Origin: DAHUXD01 sp963805495
Lineage (GTDB): Bacteria > Acidobacteriota > Thermoanaerobaculia > UBA5066 > Gp7-AA6
NCBI GenBank assembly: GCA_963805495.1
Contig: CAWDUQ010000002.1
Span: forward strand, 1,426,001-1,490,000
DNA: 64,000 nt
Direction: 5' to 3'
This document shows, one piece after another, positions 8,262 to 16,806 of the stretch. The notes beneath the pieces are model-generated. The model did not search any database and was not told the DNA's origin. It was given only the letters and a program-made list of their open reading frames with translations. The position numbers and the translations under genes were made by a program. Each line of letters begins with the position of its first letter. The first letter of the stretch is position 1.

Positions 8262-9401
8262 ATGCAGCAGGAGGAAGGCCGGCGCACCTCTCCGGACGTA
8301 TTCCTGCGGCTGATCGAGAAAGCGCGCCGGGGCAAACTCAAGATTTACATCGGCCACGCGGCCGGCGTCGGCAAGACGTACCAGATGCTCGAGGACGCCC
8401 ACCTTCTCAAGAAGCAGGGAGTCGATATCGTGGTCGGGCTCGTCGATACGCACGGCCGTGCCGAAACCGCCGAGCGGATCGGCGATCTCGAGGTCATTCC
8501 CCACCGCGCCATCGACTACAAGGGCAAGCGGATCGAAGAGATGGACCTGCCGGCGATCCTGCGCCGCAAGCCCGAGGTCGTGATCGTCGACGAGCTCGCC
8601 CACTCCAACGTCCCCGGCACCGAGAACGCCAAGCGCTACCAGGACGTGGAGGATCTTCTCGAAGCCGGCATCTCCGTCATGACGGCCGTTAACATCCAGC
8701 ACTTCGAGTCGCTCCAGGACATCGTCTCCCGCGTGACCGGAGTCGACGTGCAGGAGCGGGTTCCCGACCGGATCCTCCGTCAGGCCGACACCCTCGTGAA
8801 CGTGGACCTGCCGTCGGCGGAGCTCCAGGAGCGCCTCCGCGACGGAAAGATCTACCCGCCCGAGCGCATCGGGCCCGCGCTCGAGAACTTCTTCACCGAG
8901 GAGAACCTGGCCTCGCTCCGGGAGCTCGCGATGCGGCAGATCGCCGACCGTCTCGAGGCCGAACGCCGCGGTCCGCACACGACCGCCGCGACCGAGCCCG
9001 TGGGCACCAAGGCCATGGTCGCGATGTCCTCCAACCCCGAAACCACGCGGCTCCTGTTGCGCCGCGCCTCAGCCCTCGCGGGGAAGCTCAACACCAACTG
9101 GTTCGCGGTGTATGTCCGCACGCCCCGAGACAGCCCCCAGCGGATGTCGGCGCGGGAGCACCGCCTCCTGTCCGAGAACGTGACCCTCGCCATGGAACTC
9201 GGCGCGAAGGTCGTCTGGCTCTCGGCCGAGGACGTCGCCCGGGAATTGCTGCGGTTCGCCCGCGAGCACGGCGTGACCCTTGCAATCTTCGGAAAATCGC
9301 GTCGGCCGCCGTGGATTCGCGCCTTCCGGAAAGGGCCGATCGAGGCCTTCGCCTCCTCCGGCTCGGGGATCGACGTCTACGAGATCGAGACGCAGGGCTA
9401 G
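8262..9401 (+). CDS. kdpD: KdpD N-terminal half: P-loop sensor domain plus USP domain
   Basis: 379 residues corresponding to the cytoplasmic N-terminal half of E. coli KdpD. Residues 31-39 hold a Walker A (GHAAGVGKT), followed by VVGLVDTHGR, VIVDELAHSN, AVNIQHFESL and VDLPSAELQERL, all KdpD signatures. A universal-stress-type domain covers about residues 245-378. In other bacteria this half modulates phosphatase activity of the kinase half, and the USP domain binds c-di-AMP in S. aureus. The segment AMSSNPET followed after about 20 residues by WFAVYV loosely resembles that ligand motif. It lacks membrane, HisKA and HATPase domains, which are encoded at 512-1948. Its 3' end overlaps by 4 bp the convergent methyltransferase gene. 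Confidence 0.92.
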   Translation: MQQEEGRRTSPDVFLRLIEKARRGKLKIYIGHAAGVGKTYQMLEDAHLLKKQGVDIVVGLVDTHGRAETAERIGDLEVIPHRAIDYKGKRIEEMDLPAILRRKPEVVIVDELAHSNVPGTENAKRYQDVEDLLEAGISVMTAVNIQHFESLQDIVSRVTGVDVQERVPDRILRQADTLVNVDLPSAELQERLRDGKIYPPERIGPALENFFTEENLASLRELAMRQIADRLEAERRGPHTTAATEPVGTKAMVAMSSNPETTRLLLRRASALAGKLNTNWFAVYVRTPRDSPQRMSAREHRLLSENVTLAMELGAKVVWLSAEDVARELLRFAREHGVTLAIFGKSRRPPWIRAFRKGPIEAFASSGSGIDVYEIETQG

Positions 9402-10333
9402 GTCGCGGACGCCGCAGGGGCCGAATCGGCCCGGGGCGCCTCGTCGACGAGCGCCCGCAGCGCCCGCGTGTGCTCGGGCGTCGTGCCGCAACAGCCGCCC
9501 ACGATCCGCGCGCCGAGCTCGAGCCAGCGGCGGGCCGCGGCGCCGTACTCCTCCGGCGCGAGCTCCTCGGTGAAGGCCCAGCCGCGGGTCTCGTCGGGCA
9601 GACCGAGGTTGCCGTAGGCCGCGAGGGCCAGCCCCGGAGCGGCCGAGACAAGCACCTGGAGGTCGCCGGCGAGCCGCGCCGCCGGCACGCAGTTGATGCC
9701 GAGGGCGTCCGGCGCGAGGGGCAGGACGGCGCGAACCGCGTCGGCGATCGATTCTCCGGACTGCAGCTTCCCTGCCCCGTCAGTCACGAACGAGAGAACG
9801 ACCGGCAGGCCCGTCGCCTTCGCGGCCGACACCGCCGCCCTCGCCTCCCGGATCGAGTTGTGCGTCTCGGCGAGGATCAGGTCGACGCCGGCCTCCGCCA
9901 GGAATCGGGCCTGCGCGGCGTGCTCGCGCGCGAGGGCTTCGTCGTCGGGCGCGAGGTCGGGGCGGTAGCAGTCCTCGAGCGGTGAGAGCGACCCGGCAAC
10001 GAAGACGTCCCGGCCGGGCACGGCCGCGGCCTGGTGAGCGAGCTGGACGGCGCGCGCGGTCAGCTCGCCCGACCGCGCCGCGAGCCCCGCCCTGCCGAGC
10101 GTGCGCGCGTGCGTCCGGAACGTGTTCGCCGTGAGGATGTCGGCGCCGGCCGCGACCTCGTCGCCGTGGATCGTCCACACGAGCTCGGGGTCGCGGATCA
10201 GCGTCTTCGCGCTCCAGAGGGGCAGGGCCGTGTCCGCGTCGCGCCGCTGGAGCTCGGTTCCCATCGCGGCATCGAGGACGAGGGGACGGGGGCCGGAAAG
10301 TCGCGCGAGGAAGGCGGCCGACAGAACACCCAC
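9398..10333 (-). CDS. Homocysteine S-methyltransferase family protein
   Basis: 311 residues of the zinc-dependent homocysteine methyltransferase (MmuM/BHMT) family, which methylates homocysteine to methionine using S-methylmethionine or betaine-like donors. Family patterns: LDAAMGTELQRR at the N-terminus, ADILTANTFRTH, AGVDLILAETHNSI, and the zinc-binding cysteines in GINCVP and GGCCGTTPEHTRAL. The GTG start lies 7 nt after a TAGACT hexamer with no Shine-Dalgarno. The methyl donor cannot be told from sequence. Downstream on the same strand as glnA but separated from it by a strong terminator, so independently transcribed. Confidence 0.87.
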   Translation of the reverse strand: MGVLSAAFLARLSGPRPLVLDAAMGTELQRRDADTALPLWSAKTLIRDPELVWTIHGDEVAAGADILTANTFRTHARTLGRAGLAARSGELTARAVQLAHQAAAVPGRDVFVAGSLSPLEDCYRPDLAPDDEALAREHAAQARFLAEAGVDLILAETHNSIREARAAVSAAKATGLPVVLSFVTDGAGKLQSGESIADAVRAVLPLAPDALGINCVPAARLAGDLQVLVSAAPGLALAAYGNLGLPDETRGWAFTEELAPEEYGAAARRWLELGARIVGGCCGTTPEHTRALRALVDEAPRADSAPAASAT

Positions 10334-10340
10334 ATTTTAC

Positions 10341-10346
10341 AGTCTA
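10341..10346 (-). promoter_or_regulatory. -10 hexamer TAGACT, leaderless-type start
   Basis: Read on the minus strand, TAGACT is followed after 7 nt by the GTG of the homocysteine methyltransferase. It lies just beyond the glnA terminator, leaving no room for a leader. Confidence 0.45.
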
Positions 10347-10361
10347 CATGATCATCGTTGG

Positions 10362-10398
10362 CTAAAAAAATAAGGCCAGAGTCGCCTCTGGCCTTATT
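10362..10398 (-). terminator. Intrinsic terminator of glnA
   Basis: A 13-bp perfect stem (AATAAGGCCAGAG, 10369-10381, paired with 10386-10398) closes a TCGC loop. On the minus strand the hairpin is followed by a run of T (A-run 10364-10370 on the plus strand). It sits 17 bp past the glnA stop. Confidence 0.93.
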
Positions 10399-10415
10399 TA
10401 ATTCGAATTGGAGTC

Positions 10416-11789
10416 TCAGTACGTCTCGAGGTACTTTTCCGTCTCCCACGGCTGAACGCGCGAAATGTACTCGGCCCATTCCCCGCGCTTGGCCTCGAGG
10501 AAGTGCGTGAGGATGTGCTCGCCGAGGGCGTCCGTGACGACCGAATCTTTCTCGAGGTTGTCGAGGGCCTCGGACAGGTTGGCCGGCAGCTGGTCGATGC
10601 GCAGGCGCCGCTTCTCGCGCTCGCTCATCTTGAAGATGTTGCGGTCGACGGGCTCGCCCGGATCCATGCGGTTCTTCACGCCGTCGAGACCCGCCGCCAG
10701 CATCACGCCGAAGGCGAGGTACGGGTTGCAGGAGGGGTCCGGCATCCGGACCTCGATGCGGGTCCCCATGCCGCGGCGCGCCGGAACCCGGACGAGGGGC
10801 GAGCGGTTGCGCATGGACCAGGCCACGTTGATCGGAGCCTCGTAGCCGGGCACGAGCCGCTTGTAGGAGTTGACCAGCGGATTGGTGATCGCAACGAAGG
10901 CGCGCGCGTGGCGCAGGATGCCGCCCGTGTAATTCATCGCGGTCTTCGAGAGCTGGTGCTTCGCTTTCGCGTCGTAAAAGACGTTGTTGCCTTTCTTGTC
11001 GATGAAGGACTGGTGAACGTGCATGCCCGAGCCGTTGATGCCGTAGATCGGCTTCGGCATGAACGTGGCGTGCAGACCATGGTCCATCGCGACCTTCTTG
11101 ACGATGAAGCGGAAGGTCGAGACGCGGTCGGCCGTGGTGACGGCGTCGGCGTACTTGAAGTCGATCTCGTGCTGGCCGGCCGCGACCTCGTGGTGGGCGG
11201 CCTCGACCTCGAAGCCCATCTGCTCGAGGGCGAGCACGATGTCGCGCCGGGCCTCTTCGCCCCGGTCGACCGGGGTCAGGTCGAAGTACGCGCCCTCGTC
11301 GTGCGTGTCGACGATCGGATCGCCGTTGGCGTCGCGGCGGAAGAGGAAGAACTCCGCCTCCGGCCCCGTGACGAGCGTGAAGCCGAGGGCCGAGGCCTTG
11401 TCCATCTGCTTCTTGAGGGTCATGCGCGGGCAGCCGGCGAAGGGGCTTCCCTCCGGGTTGTAGACGTCGCAGATCAGGCGGCCGACCTTTTCGCCGTTGC
11501 GATGCGCCCAGGGATAGATCGCGAACGAATCCAGGTCCGGCACCAGGTTCATGTCGGACTCTTCGATCCGCGTGAAGCCCTCGATCGAGGAGCCGTCGAA
11601 CTGGATCTCACCGTCGAGCGCCTTGGAGAACTGCGAGCTCGGCAGCTCGACGTTCTTGATCACGCCGAAGATGTCGGTGAACTGAAGGCGCATGAAGCGG
11701 ACGTTCTCCGCCTCGCACACCTTCAGGATCTCGGATTTGGAAAGACCCCCGCCCGCCGCGTCGAATTTCAGGACCTTCGCTTTCGCCAT
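10416..11789 (-). CDS. glnA: Glutamine synthetase, type I-alpha
   Basis: 457 residues; condenses ammonia and glutamate to glutamine with ATP. Family patterns: FDGSSIEGF, GPEAEFFLFR, NGSGMHVHQS, RNRSPLVRVPARR and IEVRMPDPSCNPYLAF. Where adenylylated enzymes carry the NLYDLPPEE tyrosine loop, this protein has NIFKMSEREKRRLRIDQLP, as in B. subtilis. It ends similarly (HPWE-type QPWETEKYLETY). It therefore belongs to the alpha type, which lacks adenylylation control and relies on feedback inhibition. A G-rich Shine-Dalgarno precedes the ATG, and a promoter with a short leader is visible upstream. Confidence 0.96.
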   Translation of the reverse strand: MAKAKVLKFDAAGGGLSKSEILKVCEAENVRFMRLQFTDIFGVIKNVELPSSQFSKALDGEIQFDGSSIEGFTRIEESDMNLVPDLDSFAIYPWAHRNGEKVGRLICDVYNPEGSPFAGCPRMTLKKQMDKASALGFTLVTGPEAEFFLFRRDANGDPIVDTHDEGAYFDLTPVDRGEEARRDIVLALEQMGFEVEAAHHEVAAGQHEIDFKYADAVTTADRVSTFRFIVKKVAMDHGLHATFMPKPIYGINGSGMHVHQSFIDKKGNNVFYDAKAKHQLSKTAMNYTGGILRHARAFVAITNPLVNSYKRLVPGYEAPINVAWSMRNRSPLVRVPARRGMGTRIEVRMPDPSCNPYLAFGVMLAAGLDGVKNRMDPGEPVDRNIFKMSEREKRRLRIDQLPANLSEALDNLEKDSVVTDALGEHILTHFLEAKRGEWAEYISRVQPWETEKYLETY

Positions 11790-11819
11790 ACCGCCCCCTT
11801 TTTTTGACGTAGGAGCAGG

Positions 11820-11847
11820 ATATTAGCCTCAATTTGCCGGGATGCAA
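11820..11847 (-). promoter_or_regulatory. Sigma-70-type promoter of glnA
   Basis: On the minus strand TTGCAT (11847-11842), a 16-nt spacer, then TAATAT (11825-11820), giving a leader of roughly 25 nt before the ATG at 11789. The inverted sequence TTTGACG/CGTCAAA flanks the area and could be an operator. Confidence 0.5.
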
Positions 11848-11945
11848 CCCGAAAACTCGTCAAATGACGTCGAAAATCTGCCGTGGATGCACATTTTCGT
11901 GTGCACCGCGCCTGCGCCCTCTCTCCGGTTCTCGCCCCCGGCCCT

Positions 11946-11951
11946 TACAAT
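11946..11951 (+). promoter_or_regulatory. -10 hexamer TACAAT, decides start of HD protein
   Basis: TACAAT is 7 nt before the ATG at 11959 and there is no Shine-Dalgarno. This favours 11959 over the ATG at 11842, which would add an unconserved N-terminus and overlap the glnA promoter. Confidence 0.45.
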
Positions 11952-11958
11952 CCGCGGC

Positions 11959-12540
11959 ATGACGGCGACCCGCTGGCCCACGCGCGACGAAGCCCGCGCC
12001 CTGCTCCACGAGTTCACGCAGTCCGACGCCCTGCGCAAGCACGGCCGGGCGGTCGAGGAAGCCATGCGCGCCTGCGCGCGCCGCGCCGGCGTGACCGACG
12101 AGACGGAGATCGAGCGCTGGGGAATCGTCGGGATGCTCCACGACTTCGACTACGAGCAGAATCCGACGGAGGACACGCACCTGCACGTCGGCGGACGGAT
12201 CCTGCGGGACCGGGGGTACGCCGAGGAGATGGTTTCGGCGATCGAGTCGCACGCCGACTACATGAAGATCCCCCGCGACACCCCCATGAAGAAGGCGATC
12301 TACGCCTGCGACGAGCTCGTCGGGTTCATCGGGGCCTGCGTGAAGGTCCGGCCGACCAAGAAGATCGCCGACCTGCCGGCCTCCTCCGTCGTGAAACGCC
12401 TGAAGGACAAGGCCTTCGCCCGCTCGGTCGACCGCTCCTACGTCTACGGCGGCGCCGAGGCAGTGGGGGTGCCCTTGGAGGAGCACATCGGGTTCCTGAT
12501 CGAGGCCCTGAAGCCGATCGCGGACGAGATCGGCCTTTGA
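11959..12540 (+). CDS. HD-domain phosphohydrolase-like protein
   Basis: 193 residues. The HD signature is GMLHDFDYEQ near residue 60, preceded by a conserved KHGRAVEEAMR histidine. Later elements are THLHVGGRIL, IESHADYM and YACDELVGFIGACV, the pattern of small HDIG-type metal-dependent phosphohydrolases that bacterial annotations often leave as hydrolase of unknown substrate. I cannot name the substrate; nucleotide metabolites are usual for the fold. Divergent from glnA, with which it shares the 169-bp promoter region. Confidence 0.8.
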   Translation: MTATRWPTRDEARALLHEFTQSDALRKHGRAVEEAMRACARRAGVTDETEIERWGIVGMLHDFDYEQNPTEDTHLHVGGRILRDRGYAEEMVSAIESHADYMKIPRDTPMKKAIYACDELVGFIGACVKVRPTKKIADLPASSVVKRLKDKAFARSVDRSYVYGGAEAVGVPLEEHIGFLIEALKPIADEIGL

Positions 12541-12564
12541 GCCTCGGGCCGGCACGAAATCTGC

Positions 12565-12570
12565 TATAAA
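12565..12570 (+). promoter_or_regulatory. Possible -10 (TATAAA) of pckA
   Basis: TATAAA 50 nt before the ATG at 12621; no convincing -35 at 16-18 nt. Just before the ATG the sequence AAAAGGA provides a ribosome-binding site, so the gene would have a normal leader. Confidence 0.3.
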
Positions 12571-12620
12571 TATCGGTTCCCGGCGAACTCAAACCCTTTG
12601 CCGCAAAAGGACTTGCACTC

Positions 12621-14168
12621 ATGAGCAGCGTCGAGACCGTCTCTCCGCGATCCATCCGGGCCCGATCGATCGCCAAGGATCTCTCGGGCGAGGAGCTCCG
12701 CGCGCTGGCGCGTTCGGGCGAGAAGACGACCGAGTACGGCTCCCCCGTCTACGCCACCCGCATCAAGAACCGCTCGGCCAAGAAGACCTACGTGGTCGCC
12801 GACGGGGTCAAGGTCGGCGTGATGCAGCAGGCGATCGAAGGAAGCAAAGCGGCCGAAAAGATCCGCGAGGTCCAGGAAGCGCTCTCGAAGATGGACCTGA
12901 TCCAGGTCGACCGCCGCATGGGAATGAGCCCCGAGGCTCCCATTCACTGCCGCCTCTTCGTGCCGAAGGAGTACGCCCGGATCGCGTACATGTGGAACAA
13001 CATGCTCTTCCCGTCCGACTCCGCGAAGGAGCCGGACTTCATCTCGGTCTACGTGCCGGACTGGCCGGAGACTCTGATCTTCCTCGACGTCAACCAGGGC
13101 TACACCTACATCCTGGGCACGGACTACCCCGGCGAAGCCAAGAAGTCGATGCTCCGGCAGGCCATGTACTGGATCAAGCGCCGCGGCGGGCTGGGACTCC
13201 ACGCGGGCTCCAAGATCCTCCGCGTTCTCGGCCCGGACCGGGAGCTCCGGGACGTCGGCTTCCTTCTCTTCGGACTCTCCGGCACGGGCAAGACGACCCT
13301 GACGCTGCACGACCACGGCCTGAAGGAACCCGAGCGAGCGATCATCAAGCAGGACGACGTCGTCCTCCTGACCCGCGAGGGGCGCGCCTTCGGAACCGAG
13401 GACGGTTTCTACATCAAGACCGAGGGCCTCGAGCCCTCGCAGACCGTCCTCTGGGGCGCGGCGACGCACCCGACGGCCGCGTACGAGAACATCTCGGTCG
13501 GAGAAAACGGCAAGGTCGACTTCCTCGACACGTCGATCACGTCGAACGGCCGCGGCGTGGTGCTGCGCCGGTACATTCAGGGCACGAGCGACGGTATCGA
13601 CCTCGAGAAGGCCAACAAGATCGTCTTCATCACGCGGCGCAACGACATCGTGCCCGTGTGCGCGCGCCTGACCTCCGAGCAGGCCGCGGCGTACTTCATG
13701 CTCGGCGAGTCGATCGAGACCTCCGCCGGCGATCCGACCAGGGCCGGCCAGGCCAAGCGCGAGGTCGGCACGAACCCGTTCATCGTCGGGCCCGAGGCCG
13801 AGGAGGGAAACCGGATCCTCCAGATCCTCCGCGAGAACCCGGACATGCACGCCTACATCCTCAACACGGGCTCGGTCGGAGCGAAGGCCGGGAGCGCGGG
13901 GGACAAGATCACGATCAAGGTGTCGACCGAGATCATGAAGCAGATCGCGAAGGAGGGCGTCCGCTGGCAGAAAGACCCCGACTGGGGATACGACGTCCCG
14001 ACGGAGGTCCCCGGCGTCGACCTCGCGAAGTACGACCCGCGGCGCCACTATCCGACCGAGGAGTACGCGGCGCTCGTCGACAAGCTCCGGGCGGAGCGGC
14101 GCGAGTGGCTGGCGAAGTTTCCGGGGCTGGATCCGGCGATTCCCAAGGCGATCGAGAAGAACGCCTGA
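12621..14168 (+). CDS. pckA: Phosphoenolpyruvate carboxykinase (ATP type)
   Basis: 515 residues. The enzyme interconverts oxaloacetate and phosphoenolpyruvate with ATP, the first step of gluconeogenesis. The P-loop FGLSGTGKTTLTLHDH, the metal/substrate block KQDDVVLL, and MLGESIETSAGDPTRAGQAKREVGTNPF are diagnostic of the ATP family. It is a divergent member: the segment after the P-loop (GLKEPERAIIKQDD) is longer and differs from the canonical GDDEHGW block, and the N-terminus is unusual. Together with ppdK at 36984-39704 the window holds two routes feeding the PEP pool. Convergent with the liv operon; the 142-bp gap between holds only a weak GC hairpin (14254-14269) without a T-run. Confidence 0.88.
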   Translation: MSSVETVSPRSIRARSIAKDLSGEELRALARSGEKTTEYGSPVYATRIKNRSAKKTYVVADGVKVGVMQQAIEGSKAAEKIREVQEALSKMDLIQVDRRMGMSPEAPIHCRLFVPKEYARIAYMWNNMLFPSDSAKEPDFISVYVPDWPETLIFLDVNQGYTYILGTDYPGEAKKSMLRQAMYWIKRRGGLGLHAGSKILRVLGPDRELRDVGFLLFGLSGTGKTTLTLHDHGLKEPERAIIKQDDVVLLTREGRAFGTEDGFYIKTEGLEPSQTVLWGAATHPTAAYENISVGENGKVDFLDTSITSNGRGVVLRRYIQGTSDGIDLEKANKIVFITRRNDIVPVCARLTSEQAAAYFMLGESIETSAGDPTRAGQAKREVGTNPFIVGPEAEEGNRILQILRENPDMHAYILNTGSVGAKAGSAGDKITIKVSTEIMKQIAKEGVRWQKDPDWGYDVPTEVPGVDLAKYDPRRHYPTEEYAALVDKLRAERREWLAKFPGLDPAIPKAIEKNA

Positions 14169-14310
14169 GCGCGGCGCGCTCCCAGAGGGCGTAGGGGCGA
14201 GAAACAGGGCTATCGGCCGGCGCGTGACCGGGTTCGCGGGACAGCAGGCTCCCCCGGCGATTGCGCCGGCGAGCGGAAATCGGCCGGCAAAGGCGACATG
14301 CCCCGGCGGC

Positions 14311-15027
14311 CTACTCCCCCAGGTAGGCTTCCTTCACCTTCGGGTTCGCCGCGACTTCCGCCGACGTCCCTTCCAGCGCCACGTGCCCCGTCTCGAGGAC
14401 GTAGGCCCGCTTCGAGTGGCGCAGGGCCGCGTTGGCGTTCTGTTCGACGAGGAGGACGGGCGTGCCGGCCCGGTGGATCTGCCCGATGGCTTCGAAGATG
14501 GCGTGGACGATGATCGGCGCGAGCCCCAGGGACGGCTCGTCCAGGAGCAGGACCTTCGGTTTCGACATGATGGCCCGGCCGATCGCCAGCATCTGCTGTT
14601 CTCCGCCGGAGAGCGTGCCGGCCGTCTGCAGAAGCCGTTCCTTGAGACGCGGGAAGAGCGCATAGACCTTCTCGTAGTCGGACGCGATGCCCCGATCGCG
14701 CCGCGAATACGCGCCCATCTCCAGGTTTTCGCGGACCGAGAGGTTCGCGAAGACGATCCGCCCCTCGGGCACGAGGACGAGGCCCTCCCGCACGAGCTGG
14801 TGCGTCGGTCGCGAGCGCGTGGGCTCGCCCTGGTAGCGCACCTCGCCGCCGGAGGCCCGCACGAGGCCCATGATGGCGCGCAGCGTCGTCGTCTTCCCGG
14901 CCCCGTTGGCGCCGATGAGCGTCACGATCTCGTCCTGCGCCAGCGTCAGCGACACGCCCTTCAGGGCCTTGATCGCGCCGTAGGAGACGGACAGGTCGGA
15001 GACCTCGAGGATCGCGGTCGCCGTCAA
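14311..15027 (-). CDS. livF: LivF, branched-chain amino-acid ABC transporter ATPase
   Basis: 238 residues, a full ABC ATPase: Walker A GANGAGKTT, Q-loop, signature LSGGEQQMLAIGRA, Walker B LLLDEPSLGLAP and the switch histidine shifted to VEQNAN as usual for LivF. It forms the ATPase pair with LivG. Start overlaps the livG stop by ATGA. Last gene of the operon. Confidence 0.94.
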   Translation of the reverse strand: MTATAILEVSDLSVSYGAIKALKGVSLTLAQDEIVTLIGANGAGKTTTLRAIMGLVRASGGEVRYQGEPTRSRPTHQLVREGLVLVPEGRIVFANLSVRENLEMGAYSRRDRGIASDYEKVYALFPRLKERLLQTAGTLSGGEQQMLAIGRAIMSKPKVLLLDEPSLGLAPIIVHAIFEAIGQIHRAGTPVLLVEQNANAALRHSKRAYVLETGHVALEGTSAEVAANPKVKEAYLGE

Positions 15028-15785
15028 GCGCCCCCCAGGTAAGCCTCGATGACCTTGGGGTTCCTCTGGATCTCGGCGGGAGGACCGATGGCGATGGTGG
15101 AGCCGTAGTCGAGCACGTGCACCTTCTCGCAGATCCCCATGACGACCTTCATGTTGTGCTCGACGAGGAGGATGGCCATGCCGAACTGGTCGCGGACCCA
15201 GCGGATCAGGTCCATGAGCTCGTTGGACTCCTGGGGGTTCATGCCCGCCGCCGGCTCGTCGAGGAGGAGCAGCCGCGGCGCCGTCGCCATCGCCCGCGCG
15301 ATTTCGAGGCGGCGCTGGCTCCCGTACGGCAGATTCTTCGCCCTCTCGTCGGCGAGGTGGTCGAGCTTGAAGATCTTGAGCAACTCGCGGCTCTCGACGT
15401 CGACCCGGGCCTCCTCGGCGCGGTGCTTCGGCGTGCGCAGCACCGCCGTCGTCAACGTCGTCGCCTGACGGCAGTCGAAAGCCACCTTGACGTTGTCGAG
15501 CACCGTCATCTCCGAGAAGAGCCGGATGTTCTGGAAAGTCCGCGCGATTCCGCGGCGCGTGATGCGGCCGCAGCGCTGGCCCTCGATCGAAGCGTTCTCG
15601 AACCGGATGCCTCCGGAGGTCGGCCTGTAGACGCCGGTGATCACGTTGAAAACGGTGGTCTTGCCGGCCCCGTTGGGGCCGATCAGGCCGTACAGCTGGG
15701 AGCGGTCGATCGCGAGATCGAGCTCGTTGACGGCGATGAGGCCGCCGAAACGCATCGTGACGCGGGAAACCTCGAGAATCGGCAT
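15024..15785 (-). CDS. livG: LivG, branched-chain amino-acid ABC transporter ATPase
   Basis: 253 residues. Walker A GPNGAGKTTVFNVITG, the LivG-specific GIARTFQNIRLF, signature region LPYGSQRRLEIARAMA, Walker B LLLLDEPAAGMNPQE and the switch segment LLVEHNMKVVM. It pairs with LivF on the cytoplasmic face of LivH/LivM. Four bases separate it from livM; its stop overlaps livF. Confidence 0.94.
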   Translation of the reverse strand: MPILEVSRVTMRFGGLIAVNELDLAIDRSQLYGLIGPNGAGKTTVFNVITGVYRPTSGGIRFENASIEGQRCGRITRRGIARTFQNIRLFSEMTVLDNVKVAFDCRQATTLTTAVLRTPKHRAEEARVDVESRELLKIFKLDHLADERAKNLPYGSQRRLEIARAMATAPRLLLLDEPAAGMNPQESNELMDLIRWVRDQFGMAILLVEHNMKVVMGICEKVHVLDYGSTIAIGPPAEIQRNPKVIEAYLGGA

Positions 15786-15789
15786 CGGT

Positions 15790-16806
15790 TCAGTTGTTCC
15801 CCGTGGTGCCGGGCGCCCCGCCGATCGAGCGCCGGCGGCGCGTCAGGAACGTCACGAACTCGCGGTGGCCGAGGATGCCCTGCGGCCGCACGATCATGAT
15901 CACGATCAGCAGCAGCGAAAAGAGGATCATCCGGTACTGGGCGAACTCCCGCAGGCCCTCGGTGAGGCTGATGAAAAGGACGGCGCCGAGCACCGAGCCC
16001 GAGATCGACCCGAGCCCGCCGATGACGACCATGATGATGATCTCGAAAGACTTCAGGAACGTGAACGAATTGGGGTTGATGTACATGAGGAAGTGGGCGA
16101 AGAGCCCGCCCGCCACGCCCGCCATGGCCGAGGAGACCACGAAGGAGATGACCTTGGCGCGCGTGGTGTGGACGCCCATGGCCTCGGCGGCGATCTCGTC
16201 CTCGCGGATGGCGACGAGCGTGCGGCCGAAGGACGAGTGCACGATCCGGTAAACGACGAGGATGGTCAAGGCCGCGAACAGGTAAATCCAGAAGAAATTC
16301 GCCAGCCGCGGGATGCCCGAGAACCCGCGCGCGCCGCCCACGGCGTCGATGTTGAGGATCGCGACCCGGATGATCTCGCCGAAACCGAGCGTGACGATCG
16401 CGAGATAGTCCCCGCGCAGGCGCAGCGACGGCACGCCGACGATGAATCCCGCGATCGCCGCCAGCACCGCCGCGATCGACAGGCCCAGGACGAGCAGCAC
16501 GCCCTGCTGCCCGAACTCGGGCAGGAACGAAAGCGGGGCGCGGAGACGGTCCCCGAAGGTCACCGTGAAGTAGGCCGAGGAATAGGCGCCGATGGCCATG
16601 AACCCGGCGTGGCCGATCGAGAACTGGCCGGTGAAGCCGTTGATCAGGTTCAGGCTCACGGCGAGCGTGATGTTGATGCCCGCGAGCGAGATGACCTGCA
16701 GGAAGTAGGGCGAGATCGAAACACCGGCGATGAGCGATCCGGACAGGAGGCCGTTGGCCACGAAGAGGGCCGCCACGAGGCCGATCGAGGCGGCGAATCC
16801 CTTCAC
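15790..16806 (-). CDS. livM: LivM, branched-chain amino-acid ABC transporter permease
   Basis: 338 residues from a GTG that overlaps the livH stop (GTGTGA); the longer open frame upstream lies inside livH and is not coding. About eight to nine hydrophobic segments. Permease signatures NLINGFTGQFSIGHAGFMAIGAY, RLRGDYLAIVTLGFGEIIR and VVIGGLGSISGSVLGAV fit LivM. It forms the membrane channel with LivH. Confidence 0.93.
   Translation of the reverse strand: MKGFAASIGLVAALFVANGLLSGSLIAGVSISPYFLQVISLAGINITLAVSLNLINGFTGQFSIGHAGFMAIGAYSSAYFTVTFGDRLRAPLSFLPEFGQQGVLLVLGLSIAAVLAAIAGFIVGVPSLRLRGDYLAIVTLGFGEIIRVAILNIDAVGGARGFSGIPRLANFFWIYLFAALTILVVYRIVHSSFGRTLVAIREDEIAAEAMGVHTTRAKVISFVVSSAMAGVAGGLFAHFLMYINPNSFTFLKSFEIIIMVVIGGLGSISGSVLGAVLFISLTEGLREFAQYRMILFSLLLIVIMIVRPQGILGHREFVTFLTRRRRSIGGAPGTTGNN

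Noticed and set aside
11842..11958. Longer N-terminus of the HD protein from the ATG at 11842
   Set aside because: It would cover the glnA promoter, has no domain features, and TACAAT next to 11959 supports the shorter form.
14254..14269. Hairpin CCGGCG-ATTG-CGCCGG between pckA and livF as terminator
   Set aside because: Short stem and no T-run on either strand; common in GC-rich DNA.
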